Source: FEN-1073 sp963780865
GTDB lineage: Bacteria; Chloroflexota; Anaerolineae; Anaerolineales; RBG-16-64-43
DNA: 64,000 nucleotides
Assembly: GCA_963780865.1 (NCBI GenBank)
Contig: CAWADT010000030.1
Coordinates: forward strand, 53,533-117,532
Reading direction: 5' to 3'
Under the pieces are notes generated by a model, which was given only the letters and a program-made list of their open reading frames with translations, did no database searches and was not told the origin of the DNA. Shown in pieces: positions 35,424-43,683 of the stretch; positions within the stretch are counted from its first letter, which is position 1; each line of letters starts with the position of its first letter. Both the position numbers and the translations under genes were made by a program.

Positions 35424-37082
35424 ATGCTAGCGCCGGCCTCACGGACCAATCTCCTCCTGCGCGCAGGTGAACTAGTCCTGGCGTCTATTCTGGTGTTGGC
35501 AGCCGCGGCCTATCTTGTGATCTATGTCTACATCGCACTTCACCGCCTGCGCTACCCGTACGAACTGGAATGGATCGAGGGAGGTCTGGTCGATCAGGTC
35601 GGGCGGATCCTCGCCGGCCGGAGCGTGTACGGCCCGCCCAGTATTTCGTTCACCCCTTTCCTATACACCCCGTTGTTTTTTTATCTGGCCGCAATCCCGG
35701 CAAAGATTTTTGGGGTCGGCTTTTTCCCCCTGCGCTTGATCTCATTTCTCGCGTCGCTGGCGGCCATCGGGGGGATATTCTGGATCGTTTATCGCGACGG
35801 CCGGAGCCTTCTGGCCTCAATTCTCGCGGCTGGATTATTCGCCGCATCCTACCGGGTCACCGGCGCCTGGCTCGACGCCGCCCGCGTGGATTTGCTTTCG
35901 ATCGCGCTCCTGGTTTTTTTCTGGCTTTCCATTCCGCGGAACGCGGATCGCGGGCGGTGGGCATTGACCGGGGCCCTGGCCGCGCTGATGTTCCTCACCA
36001 AACAGACGATGCTCGCCGCGCTGCTGCCGTTCTTCCTGCTCCACCTCGTCCAATTCCGGAGGGGGGCGGTGTGGTTGGCGGCTGGATTTGTGGTCCCGGT
36101 CGCGGCCGCAACCCTCCTCCTTAATCTCGCCACGGGCGGCTGGTATTCTTTCTACACCATCGACCTCCTGGCGCAACAAACGGACTGGTTGGGGAGGGAT
36201 GTCATCGTCGGCTTCTGGACCAACGACCTCTTCCGCCATTACGCGGTGGCGATTTTCATCTCCCTGGCGGGAATTTTCCTCCTCGCGCGGCGGGACCGCG
36301 CGCAATTCTGGAAGTGGCTCACCCTGCTGGTCGGAACCGTATTGTGTTCTTTTATCGCGCGCATCAAGGAAGGCGGGTACGACAACGTTCTCCTGCCCGC
36401 GGCGGCCATGCTCGCCGTCCTGCTGGGCATCGGTTGGGATCGAACGGTAAAGAGTCTGCCCCGTCTCCCGACGGCTCTGCGCTCCGGGGCGGTAATCCTC
36501 ATGATGGTCGCCGCTGGCTACCAGTTCTATCACTTGCGCTACAACCCGCTGGATCAAATCCCCACGCCGGGCAACTACCAGGCCGGACAGCAGTTCCTTC
36601 AATATGTATCCGGCCTCCCCGGCGAGGTATATATCCCCTATCATCCGGAATACGCCGCCATGGCGGGCAAGCAGACCTACGCGCACCAAGCCGCGCTGTG
36701 GGACGTCCTGCGCGGCCAGGGGTCAAACCGCGGAAAGGAAATCCTCATCCGCTCGATCACCGACGCCGTCCGCAACCATCAATTTAGTGAGATTATTCTT
36801 GATGGCGCCGGGGAGTGGAATTTTCTCTATGGGTTGGATACGAATTATTCCGCGCAGACGGAGGTGCTTCCCTCTGCGTCCGCTCCGGTCCCTCTGACCG
36901 GATGGCAGGTCAGCCCTCAGACCATTTTCCTGCCGGTGGCAGACGACCGCGGAACTTCTTCTTCTGCGTCCTCCGCGTTCGTTTTTACCAGACCACGAGC
37001 TTTGATTTCCTGCAATGCCATCGTCCAAAAATATTACCTGCTGGATTGGTTTTGGATTCCCGCCACGCATACGCGGGTATGA
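35424..37082 (+). CDS. GT39/ArnT-like membrane glycosyltransferase
   Basis: 552 residues with about eleven hydrophobic segments. After the first TM is an acidic loop (YPYELEWIEGGLVDQV) and then SISFTPFLYTPLFFYLAAIPAKIFG, the usual GT-C pattern of a catalytic Asp/Glu loop and an FxP/YTPL motif. A soluble C-terminal part (from about 370) contains VYIPYHPEYAAMAGK. It probably uses a lipid-linked sugar to modify envelope material. ATG 35424 is chosen because the hydrophobic part follows, but its ribosome binding site is weak; a TATAAT box is at 35336-35341. The last residues WIPATHTRV come from a palindromic repeat unit, so the natural C-terminus is altered. Confidence 0.75.
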   Translation: MLAPASRTNLLLRAGELVLASILVLAAAAYLVIYVYIALHRLRYPYELEWIEGGLVDQVGRILAGRSVYGPPSISFTPFLYTPLFFYLAAIPAKIFGVGFFPLRLISFLASLAAIGGIFWIVYRDGRSLLASILAAGLFAASYRVTGAWLDAARVDLLSIALLVFFWLSIPRNADRGRWALTGALAALMFLTKQTMLAALLPFFLLHLVQFRRGAVWLAAGFVVPVAAATLLLNLATGGWYSFYTIDLLAQQTDWLGRDVIVGFWTNDLFRHYAVAIFISLAGIFLLARRDRAQFWKWLTLLVGTVLCSFIARIKEGGYDNVLLPAAAMLAVLLGIGWDRTVKSLPRLPTALRSGAVILMMVAAGYQFYHLRYNPLDQIPTPGNYQAGQQFLQYVSGLPGEVYIPYHPEYAAMAGKQTYAHQAALWDVLRGQGSNRGKEILIRSITDAVRNHQFSEIILDGAGEWNFLYGLDTNYSAQTEVLPSASAPVPLTGWQVSPQTIFLPVADDRGTSSSASSAFVFTRPRALISCNAIVQKYYLLDWFWIPATHTRV

Positions 37083-38272
37083 CAGCAATCTGTGGGAACG
37101 TCCTGCCCGAGTGTCCCTACCTGCCTTCGAGTGAACTTCTCGGGGGTCGGGCATCCAGGGTTGGCTCGTCATGCCCGAGTGGACTAATTGGGCATCCAGG
37201 TTTTCTCGTCATGCCCGAGTGGACTAATCGGGCATCCAGGTTTGCTCGTCATGCCCGAGTGAACTAATCGGGCATCCACGATTTGTAAAATCTTTCGCAT
37301 CAGTTGATTCTGGATTCCCGCTAGGAACACGCGGGAATGACGGGCGCCTTCTGGCTCGTCATGCCCGAGTGAACTAATCGGGCATCCACGGTATTCCGAA
37401 ATAAAATGTAAAATAAACTACACGGCAACTGATAACTCTTTTCAACAAGGGGGATGACAAATTAGCATGAAGAATCCAATTGTCTATATTATGGCAAGCC
37501 AAATACATGGAACATTGTACGTCGGGGTGACCAGTGATCTACTCGCTCGCGGTTGGCAACACAAGTCAGATATCCTGCCAGGTTTCACCAAGAGATATCA
37601 AATCCATCTTCTTGTCTATTACGAAGTGCATAAAACCATGCGGATGGCCATTTTGCGCGAGAAACAAATAAAGAAATGGAACCGCGCCTGGAAGATAAGA
37701 CTTATTGAGAAAACGAATTCTCGTTGGGAAGATTTATATAACAAGATTCGAGATCAAAGGCCGGATGGTGTTAATGGATTCCCGCTAAGTACACGCGGGA
37801 ATGACAGCAGTCTTTAAATCCGTCATTGGATTCCCCCTCATACCCGAGAGTTCCACTCGGGCATCCAGGGTTGGCTCGTCATGCCCGAGTGTCCTTGTCG
37901 GGCATCCACGATTTAGGAGATACTGTGCGATTGTTGGTTTTGGATTCCCGCTAAGTACACGCGGGAATGACAGCAGTCCTTAAATCCGTCATTGGGTTCC
38001 CTCTCATACCCGAGAGTTCTACTCGGGCATCCAGGCCTGGCCTGTCATGCCCGAGTGGACTTACCTGCCCTCGAGTGAAATTCTCGGGGGTCGGGCGTCC
38101 AGGGTTGGCTCGTCATGCCCGAGTGTCCTTGTCGCGCATCCAGAGCCGGCTCGTCATGCCCGAGTGGACTAATCGGGCATCAACGATTTGTAAAATCTTT
38201 CGCAAAAATTGATTCTGGATTCTCGCCCCCCGATAAGAACACTCGGGGGCAAGCAGGAACACGTGGGAATGA
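37053..38272. repeat. Array of two interleaved palindromic repeat families
   Basis: Family alpha, TGGATTCCCGC-n-GCGGGAATGAC: 37053, 37311, 37775, 37941 and a degenerate copy at 38216. Family beta, CTCGTCATGCCCGAGTG-n-CGGGCATCCA: about eleven copies from 37099 to 38184, including three in tandem at a 40-base step (37165, 37205, 37245). Two longer beta copies (about 37099 and 38041) contain an extra TCGAGTGAA-TTCTCGGGGGTC hairpin. A composite alpha-beta block of about 95 bases is repeated almost identically (37775-37870 and 37941-38035). All units are hairpins. A GIY-YIG gene lies in the middle. No cas genes and no regular spacers. Confidence 0.93.
37467..37817 (+). CDS. GIY-YIG nuclease family protein inside repeat array
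   Basis: 116 residues. The GIY-YIG domain fills 1-95: YIMAS and YVGVTSDL form the two-strand motif, ARGWQHK has the catalytic Arg region and REKQIKKWNR the metal-binding Glu; ending WEDLYNKI. This is the short single-domain COG2827 type, distant from UvrC. The tail NGFPLSTRGNDSSL is a translation of an alpha repeat (37775 onwards), and beta/alpha repeats flank both sides. The gene itself is AT-richer than its surroundings. A GGGGG tract lies about 14 bases before the ATG. A nuclease role on the flanking hairpins is inference. Confidence 0.85.
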   Translation: MKNPIVYIMASQIHGTLYVGVTSDLLARGWQHKSDILPGFTKRYQIHLLVYYEVHKTMRMAILREKQIKKWNRAWKIRLIEKTNSRWEDLYNKIRDQRPDGVNGFPLSTRGNDSSL

Positions 38273-38300
38273 AAGCGCCGCCTGGCGGTGGACCCCGGCC

Positions 38301-40016
38301 CTACTCCTCTTCCGCCCCCACCAACCGCTTCCACTCGCCGTGGATTCCATCTTCGCTCACCCCGTAATAGGAACGGATGCCACTGGGCGTGCGCTGCAGC
38401 AAGTCGTAATGGGATTCGCCGCGGTGCGAGCGTTTCTTCACCATCGCCAGATCGCCCTGCCAGGCGATCGTCTCCGCCGAGGGTAGTTTGTCGTGCTCGA
38501 CGATCGCGTAATGCCAAAGGCGCCGCGCGGAAGCCAGGGTGACATTCTTGACCATGCTCCCATTGCGCAGATCGCGCACGGTGTAGTACCGGACGCCGTC
38601 GCGTTCCTCGTAGGTCACCACTTCCACGCCCGTCCGCGGCGCGTCCACGCCGCTTACCGCCGCTGGCGCCGCTTCGGGCGCGGGGGGCGCTTCCGGGGCG
38701 GGAGGGGGTGCGGTCCGCGCTTTTTGTTTGCGCTCGACGAGCGTCACAATCTCATCGCGGACGGCCAAGCCTGTCTCATCCTCGTCGCGGACGTAGATCT
38801 TGCTTCCTTCCACGGCGTAGGGCGGGTCGTCTCCGCGCGGAACGATGACGCGGATGATCTGCTTGCCGCCGGTCTCCTTGACGTCCACCGTGGGCGCCAG
38901 CGCCGGGGAAATTTTTCTTCCGATCTCGCGCTCCAGCAGTTCGACCGCCTTGGCGGCGTCAGGCACGCCCGCCGGCGGACTCTTCGGATCCGGTCCGACG
39001 CCGATAAAGAGCGTCCCCCCGTTGGTATTGGCGAACGCGCACACATCGGCGATGACGTCGTACAGTTTCCCGCCTTTTTCCACCATGCTTTCGTGGAAAC
39101 CCTGGACGATGGTCGGCCCTTCCTCGCGCGCGCTCTGGATGAAATCGAACACCTCTTCTTCTTTGGAGGCGCGATGCGCGCGCGTGCGCGAAAAATCGTT
39201 GCCCAGGAACAGCTCGTGCAGCGCGGAAAACGAAAGCTCGCCCAGCAGCACATCCGTGGCGCGATCCCCCACGCCCAGGTTCTTGCGGTTGCCGGGATCG
39301 GCCCGCAGGCGGTGGCAATCGGATCCCTGAATGCAGTGCATGCGGCGCGGATATTCCGGCTTGGCGCCGTTGAAGAAGGCCGCGGTGGATCTCCGTCCGG
39401 GCAGTTCGAGGTCGGTCACCTCAAGCGCGTGCAGGTGCGGATCCTGGGTGTAGGCGATCTTTGTTTGCCCGCCGAAATCGAACCCCCGCATTGCCACGCC
39501 GTTGGTGCTGTTGGCGTGCGCCGCGATCACCAGCCCGCCCGCCTCGTCGATCCGGCGGTAGGCGGTGATCACGTCTGCGGTTGCGCCCACCGTCGAGGAC
39601 CCCAGATCGATCTGCGAAGCCGGGATGTTCAGGTCAAGCAAGATGTGTTCGATCTCCCGCACGCTTTTCTCCGGCGGGAAGACCGCCAGCAGATGGAACC
39701 CCAGCGTGGCGGTGAATTCGAATCCGGGGAAGACGACCAGCCGCCCAAGCAGGCGCCGGTATTCCTCGAGGCGCGCGCGTTCCTCCCCGGTCAGCCGGCC
39801 TCCCTTCTCGAGCATTTCGAGGAAGGCGATCTCCTCCGACATCCGGCGGAATCCGGCCACGGTGTTGTGGTCGGTGAGCGCGATGGCGGAAAGCCCCCGC
39901 GCTTCGGCGCGGCGCAATACGTCCAGCATCGTCACGCCCGTCTCCTGGTAATCGGAGGATGCGGGCGTATGGAGGTGAAGATCCAGGGTGTACCACTGAT
40001 GGTTTTTTCGGCTCAT
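38301..40016 (-). CDS. PHP phosphoesterase fused to AlbA_2/Schlafen-like domain
   Basis: 571 residues in three parts. 1-260: PHP domain with a full metal set, DLHLHTP, TDHNT, PGFEF, AAHANS and GSDCH. About 300-420: AlbA_2 (Schlafen-type) domain with ESMVEKGGKLYDVIADVCAF, NTNGGTLFIGVG and EGSKIYVRDEDET. A Pro/Ala/Glu linker (about 440-470) leads to a C-terminal domain (RYYTVRDLRNGSMVKNVTLASARRLWHYAI) of unknown kind. The PHP part may hydrolyse a phosphodiester and the AlbA part bind nucleic acid. Last gene of an hsp20-lon-receiver operon; six bases after the receiver gene. Confidence 0.8.
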   Translation of the reverse strand: MSRKNHQWYTLDLHLHTPASSDYQETGVTMLDVLRRAEARGLSAIALTDHNTVAGFRRMSEEIAFLEMLEKGGRLTGEERARLEEYRRLLGRLVVFPGFEFTATLGFHLLAVFPPEKSVREIEHILLDLNIPASQIDLGSSTVGATADVITAYRRIDEAGGLVIAAHANSTNGVAMRGFDFGGQTKIAYTQDPHLHALEVTDLELPGRRSTAAFFNGAKPEYPRRMHCIQGSDCHRLRADPGNRKNLGVGDRATDVLLGELSFSALHELFLGNDFSRTRAHRASKEEEVFDFIQSAREEGPTIVQGFHESMVEKGGKLYDVIADVCAFANTNGGTLFIGVGPDPKSPPAGVPDAAKAVELLEREIGRKISPALAPTVDVKETGGKQIIRVIVPRGDDPPYAVEGSKIYVRDEDETGLAVRDEIVTLVERKQKARTAPPPAPEAPPAPEAAPAAVSGVDAPRTGVEVVTYEERDGVRYYTVRDLRNGSMVKNVTLASARRLWHYAIVEHDKLPSAETIAWQGDLAMVKKRSHRGESHYDLLQRTPSGIRSYYGVSEDGIHGEWKRLVGAEEE

Positions 40017-40022
40017 GTCGGT

Positions 40023-40448
40023 TTATAGGAATTTCTGATAGGAAACGGAGGAGGAGGGTTTCGGATTCTCTTCCTTGTACTTTTTGTCCGCCGGCGCGGC
40101 GAGCACCGCGCGGAGAATCTCCAAAAGGTGCTCAGGCATATAGGGCTTGACGATGAACGCGTTGGCCCCGTCGCGCAGGCATTCTTCCGATACGTTGATG
40201 CCGGACGTCATGACCACGCGGACCTCCTCCAGGGCGGGCGCTTGCCGGAGCTGGCGCAGGATATCGATCCCGTCCTGCCCTCCCAGGTGGACGTCGAGCA
40301 GAACCAAGTCCGGGATTTTTTCCATCGCCTGTTCCACGACGGGCCGCTTCGGATCGTACGACCAGACCTGGTACCCCTCGATCTCCAGAAGCGTTTGCAG
40401 CAGCATGCTCATGTCGTGGTCGTCTTCCAGGAGCAAAATTTTTGGCAT
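40023..40448 (-). CDS. Stand-alone response regulator receiver
   Basis: 141 residues, a single CheY-like domain: LLLEDDHDM (acidic pocket), VLLDVHLGGQDGID with the phosphoacceptor Asp, VMTSG with the switch Thr, and FIVKPYMPEHLLEIL with the conserved Lys. No output domain; a short polar C-tail (DKKYKEENPKPSSS). No histidine kinase gene is adjacent. It sits between lon and the PHP-AlbA gene, so a phosphorelay may act on one of these through protein contact; that is inference. Confidence 0.92.
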   Translation of the reverse strand: MPKILLLEDDHDMSMLLQTLLEIEGYQVWSYDPKRPVVEQAMEKIPDLVLLDVHLGGQDGIDILRQLRQAPALEEVRVVMTSGINVSEECLRDGANAFIVKPYMPEHLLEILRAVLAAPADKKYKEENPKPSSSVSYQKFL

Positions 40449-40522
40449 CCTGTTTCTCCCGTCCTCCCGGAAATTCTTTCCGATTCTTCCGGCCGACCTT
40501 CCCTCGAGGGACGGCCGGAGCC

Positions 40523-43129
40523 TCAGCGCTTGCGGGCTTTGGCGGTGGTCTTTGGCTTCCGGCCGTTGCCAGGCGCCGTCGAGGCGGGCCGAAGCGCAAG
40601 CTTCAGCACGTCGTCGACTGTATCCACCAGGATTATCTGCAAGTCGTTGCGCACTTCGGCCGGAATATCCTGCAGGTCGCGGTCGTTCCGGCGCGGCAGC
40701 AAAACCGTTTTCAGGCCGGCCCGGTGCGCGGCCAGCACTTTTTCCTTCACCCCGCCGATGGGCAGCACCTTTCCGCGCAGGGTGATCTCTCCCGTCATGG
40801 CCAGATCGGAGCGGACCGGCCGGCCCGTGATCAGCGAAACCAGCGCCGTGGCGATGGTAATCCCGGCCGAAGGGCCGTCCTTGGGCTGCGCCCCCCCGGG
40901 AATGTGAAGGTGGATGTCGTGGCGGTCGAAATAGTTCGCGGGGATATGCAGTTCCTCCGCTTTGGACCGGACGAAAGAAAGCGCCGCGTGCGCGGATTCC
41001 TGCATCACCTGCCCGAGCGATCCCGTGAGCTGAAACCCGTGCCGCCCGGCCATCTGGGTGGCTTCGATGAAGAGCAAATCGCCGCCGATGGGCGTCCAGG
41101 CCAGCGCGGTGGCCACGCCGGGGATCGACGTGCGCTCCTGCACTTCCTCGGCATACAGGAACCGGATCGGTCCGAGATACTCCTGCACCTTCTGCGGCGT
41201 GATTTCCTCGCGCATCTGCCGCCCCTCGGCCACGCCGGTGGCCACTTTGCGGCAGATCGATCCGATCTCGCGCTCGAGGCTGCGCACGCCCGCCTCGCGG
41301 GTATAGTTGCGGATGAGCATGCTCAGGGCGTCGTCGCTGAACTGCACCTCGTCCGGATGCAGGCTGTTCTCGCGGATCTGGCGCGGGATCAAATACCCCT
41401 TGGCGATTTCCGCCTTCTCGCGCTCGGTGTAGGACGAGATGGCGATGACTTCCATCCGGTCGATCAGGGGACCGGGGATCGTCTCCATCTGGTTGGCCGT
41501 GGTGATGAACAGCACCTGCGAGAGATCGAACGCCACCTCGAGGTAGTTGTCTCGGAATTCGCGGTTCTGTTCCGGATCGAGCACTTCCAGAAGCGCCGCG
41601 GCCGGATCGCCGCGGAAGTCGGCCCCCAATTTATCCACCTCGTCGAGCATGAAGATGGGGTTGCGGCTCTCCACCCGGCGCAGCGCCTGCAAAATGCGCC
41701 CCGGCATCGAGCCGATGTAGGTGCGCCGGTGCCCGCGGATTTCGGCTTCGTCGTGGGTTCCGCCGAGCGAGATGCGGATGAACTTGCGGCCCATCGCGCG
41801 CGCGATCGACCGGCCGAGCGAGGTTTTGCCCACTCCGGGCGGGCCGATGAAACACAGGATCGCCCCCTCCCGCTCCCGCCGGATCAGATCCCGCGGTTCT
41901 TGCGCCTCCACGTGTTCCCCTTTGCGTTCCAGCCGCAGTTTGCGGATGGCGAGGTATTCCAGGATCCGTTTTTTTACGTCGTCGAGCGCGTAGTGGTCTT
42001 CGTTGAGGACTTTCCGCGCGTCGCCGATGTCGAGATGATCTTCGGTGACCTTGCTCCACGGCAGTTCGATCAGCCAATCCAGGTAGCTGCGGATCACACC
42101 GTATTCGGCGCTGGAGGAAGGAAGCTTGGAGAGCCGTTCCAGCTCGCGTTTGGCCTGGTCGGCCGCCTCCTCGGGCATCCGGGCGGCTTCGATTTTTTTG
42201 CGCAGGTCGTCGATCTCGGCGGTTTGTTCGTCGGTTTCGCCAAGCTCCTTCTGAATCGCCTTCATCTGTTCGCGCAGGAAGTACGAGCGCTGCACTTTCT
42301 CGATTTCGGAGCGCGCTTCTTCCTGGATCTTCGCTCCGAGCTGGAGCACATCGAGTTCCTTGGTCAGCAGCCCCAGGAGCAGTTTGAGTTTTGCGGTGAC
42401 CGAGTCCAATTCCAGGATTTTCTGCCCCGCATCGAGCTCCATGCGCTGATAATTGGAAATGGTATAGGCCACCTGCAGCGGGTCTTCCAGGCTGACGATC
42501 GTGGTCACGAGTTCGCGCGGCACGGAAGGAATCAGATCGGCGATCTTGGCGAACTGGTCGCGCACGTTGCGCGAGAGGGCTTCGGTTTCGATCCCTTCTT
42601 CCACCGTTTCCGGAGCCAGCTCGACGCGCGCCTTCAGGTAGGGTTCTTCCTCGGTGTATTCCCGGATGCGGATGCGGGAGAGGCCTTGCACGACGATCCG
42701 GATCGTCCCGTCCGGGGCGCGGAACAGGCGGTGGACGATGGCCGCCGTCCCGAGGGGGAAGAGGTCCGCCGGTCCGGGCGTGGCCAGTTCCGGATCCTTG
42801 GCGGTCACCAACCCGATAATTCTCTCGCCGGACGTGGCGTCGTCCACCAGCCGGATCGAGCGCGGCTGGCCCACCGTCAACGGCACCACCGTCTGCGGAT
42901 ACACCACGATGCCGCGCAGCGGAAGGATGGGCAGCGAATCCGGAATGCGGAACTTGCCCTCCTCCGATTCCGAATTGGCGGCGGGAAGCAGGACGGGATT
43001 TTCCTGCACCTGGGTTGTGATCGAAGGCAGAGCTATCTCGATCGGAGCGTGCGGTTGTTCTGCGCTCCGGGAGGAGGCGAGCAGATCCATTAATTCTTCC
43101 GCGGAGTTCAACCACCGGGATGCGGGCAT
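40523..43129 (-). CDS. lon: ATP-dependent protease Lon
   Basis: 868 residues. N-terminal substrate domain (LPILPLRGIVVYP from about 70), AAA+ module with Walker A GPPGVGKTSLG near 433 and DEVDKLG, and the protease domain with KDGPSAG (catalytic Ser near 752) and GGVKEKVLAAHRAG (catalytic Lys near 793). Degrades misfolded and short-lived regulatory proteins. A roughly 70-residue leader before the LON domain is longer than usual. It lies 34 bases after hsp20 and 74 before the receiver gene, consistent with a proteostasis operon. Confidence 0.97.
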   Translation of the reverse strand: MPASRWLNSAEELMDLLASSRSAEQPHAPIEIALPSITTQVQENPVLLPAANSESEEGKFRIPDSLPILPLRGIVVYPQTVVPLTVGQPRSIRLVDDATSGERIIGLVTAKDPELATPGPADLFPLGTAAIVHRLFRAPDGTIRIVVQGLSRIRIREYTEEEPYLKARVELAPETVEEGIETEALSRNVRDQFAKIADLIPSVPRELVTTIVSLEDPLQVAYTISNYQRMELDAGQKILELDSVTAKLKLLLGLLTKELDVLQLGAKIQEEARSEIEKVQRSYFLREQMKAIQKELGETDEQTAEIDDLRKKIEAARMPEEAADQAKRELERLSKLPSSSAEYGVIRSYLDWLIELPWSKVTEDHLDIGDARKVLNEDHYALDDVKKRILEYLAIRKLRLERKGEHVEAQEPRDLIRREREGAILCFIGPPGVGKTSLGRSIARAMGRKFIRISLGGTHDEAEIRGHRRTYIGSMPGRILQALRRVESRNPIFMLDEVDKLGADFRGDPAAALLEVLDPEQNREFRDNYLEVAFDLSQVLFITTANQMETIPGPLIDRMEVIAISSYTEREKAEIAKGYLIPRQIRENSLHPDEVQFSDDALSMLIRNYTREAGVRSLEREIGSICRKVATGVAEGRQMREEITPQKVQEYLGPIRFLYAEEVQERTSIPGVATALAWTPIGGDLLFIEATQMAGRHGFQLTGSLGQVMQESAHAALSFVRSKAEELHIPANYFDRHDIHLHIPGGAQPKDGPSAGITIATALVSLITGRPVRSDLAMTGEITLRGKVLPIGGVKEKVLAAHRAGLKTVLLPRRNDRDLQDIPAEVRNDLQIILVDTVDDVLKLALRPASTAPGNGRKPKTTAKARKR

Positions 43130-43163
43130 GGAAACGTTTACCCCTCAGCCTGAAGAATACCCT

Positions 43164-43592
43164 TCAGGCTACGCCTTTCTGAGTTTCTTGCGATTTATGA
43201 AGCTCGATAGCCAAAAATCCGTCGTGGTAATGGGCGCGGATATAATCCGGATCCACTTTAACCGGGAGTTCCACTTCCGAAAGGAATTCTCCGGTATGGA
43301 TTTCCATCTGGTGATAGACCCGCCGTTCCGAATGATCCTTGCGGGTGCCGGAAATTCTCAGCAGGTTTCCGTCCAATACCACGGCAAAATCCGCAGTTTC
43401 CATCCCCGCCACTTCCACTTGCACCCGGATGGATCCGTCGGTTTCGAAGACGTCCGTCGGCGGCCGCCAGACGTGCGTATGGTGGATCCAAATGTAGCGG
43501 CTGGTGATGAATGCATGCCGGTGGCGCGGAATGGTGCTCCGGCTGTCTGATTCACATTGATATTCCTGGAGGTCGACGGAGGAAGGACCCAT
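43164..43592 (-). CDS. Hsp20/alpha-crystallin small heat-shock protein
   Basis: 142 residues. The alpha-crystallin domain starts at WRPPTDVFETDGSIRVQVEVAGM and contains LLRISGTRKDH, YHQMEIHTGEFLSEVELP and the C-terminal HDGFLAIELHK. Acts as an ATP-independent holdase. The N-terminal 40 residues are polar and poorly conserved, so the exact start is open; AAAGGCGG precedes ATG 43592. A TACAAT box is at about 43622-43627 on this strand. I see no CIRCE element. Upstream of lon in the same direction. Confidence 0.9.
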   Translation of the reverse strand: MGPSSVDLQEYQCESDSRSTIPRHRHAFITSRYIWIHHTHVWRPPTDVFETDGSIRVQVEVAGMETADFAVVLDGNLLRISGTRKDHSERRVYHQMEIHTGEFLSEVELPVKVDPDYIRAHYHDGFLAIELHKSQETQKGVA

Positions 43593-43683
43593 AAAAAACC
43601 GCCTTTCTTGTCGCTAGGACTATTGTATCACGCGGCGAAGCCTCACCTCCCGAAGAGGAACCTCTCGCGCTCGAATCTCTGTC

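Noticed and set aside
37099..38184. CRISPR array
   Set aside because: The units are palindromic and variable, the spacing is mostly irregular, the 'spacers' are short and similar, and there are no cas genes.
40442..43093. Open frame of nearly 900 codons antisense to lon
   Set aside because: Rich in His, Arg and Gln as expected for the complement of a GC-rich gene; lon is certain on the other strand.
43593..43683. CIRCE heat-shock operator upstream of hsp20
   Set aside because: No TTAGCACTC-N9-GAGTGCTAA or close variant is present.
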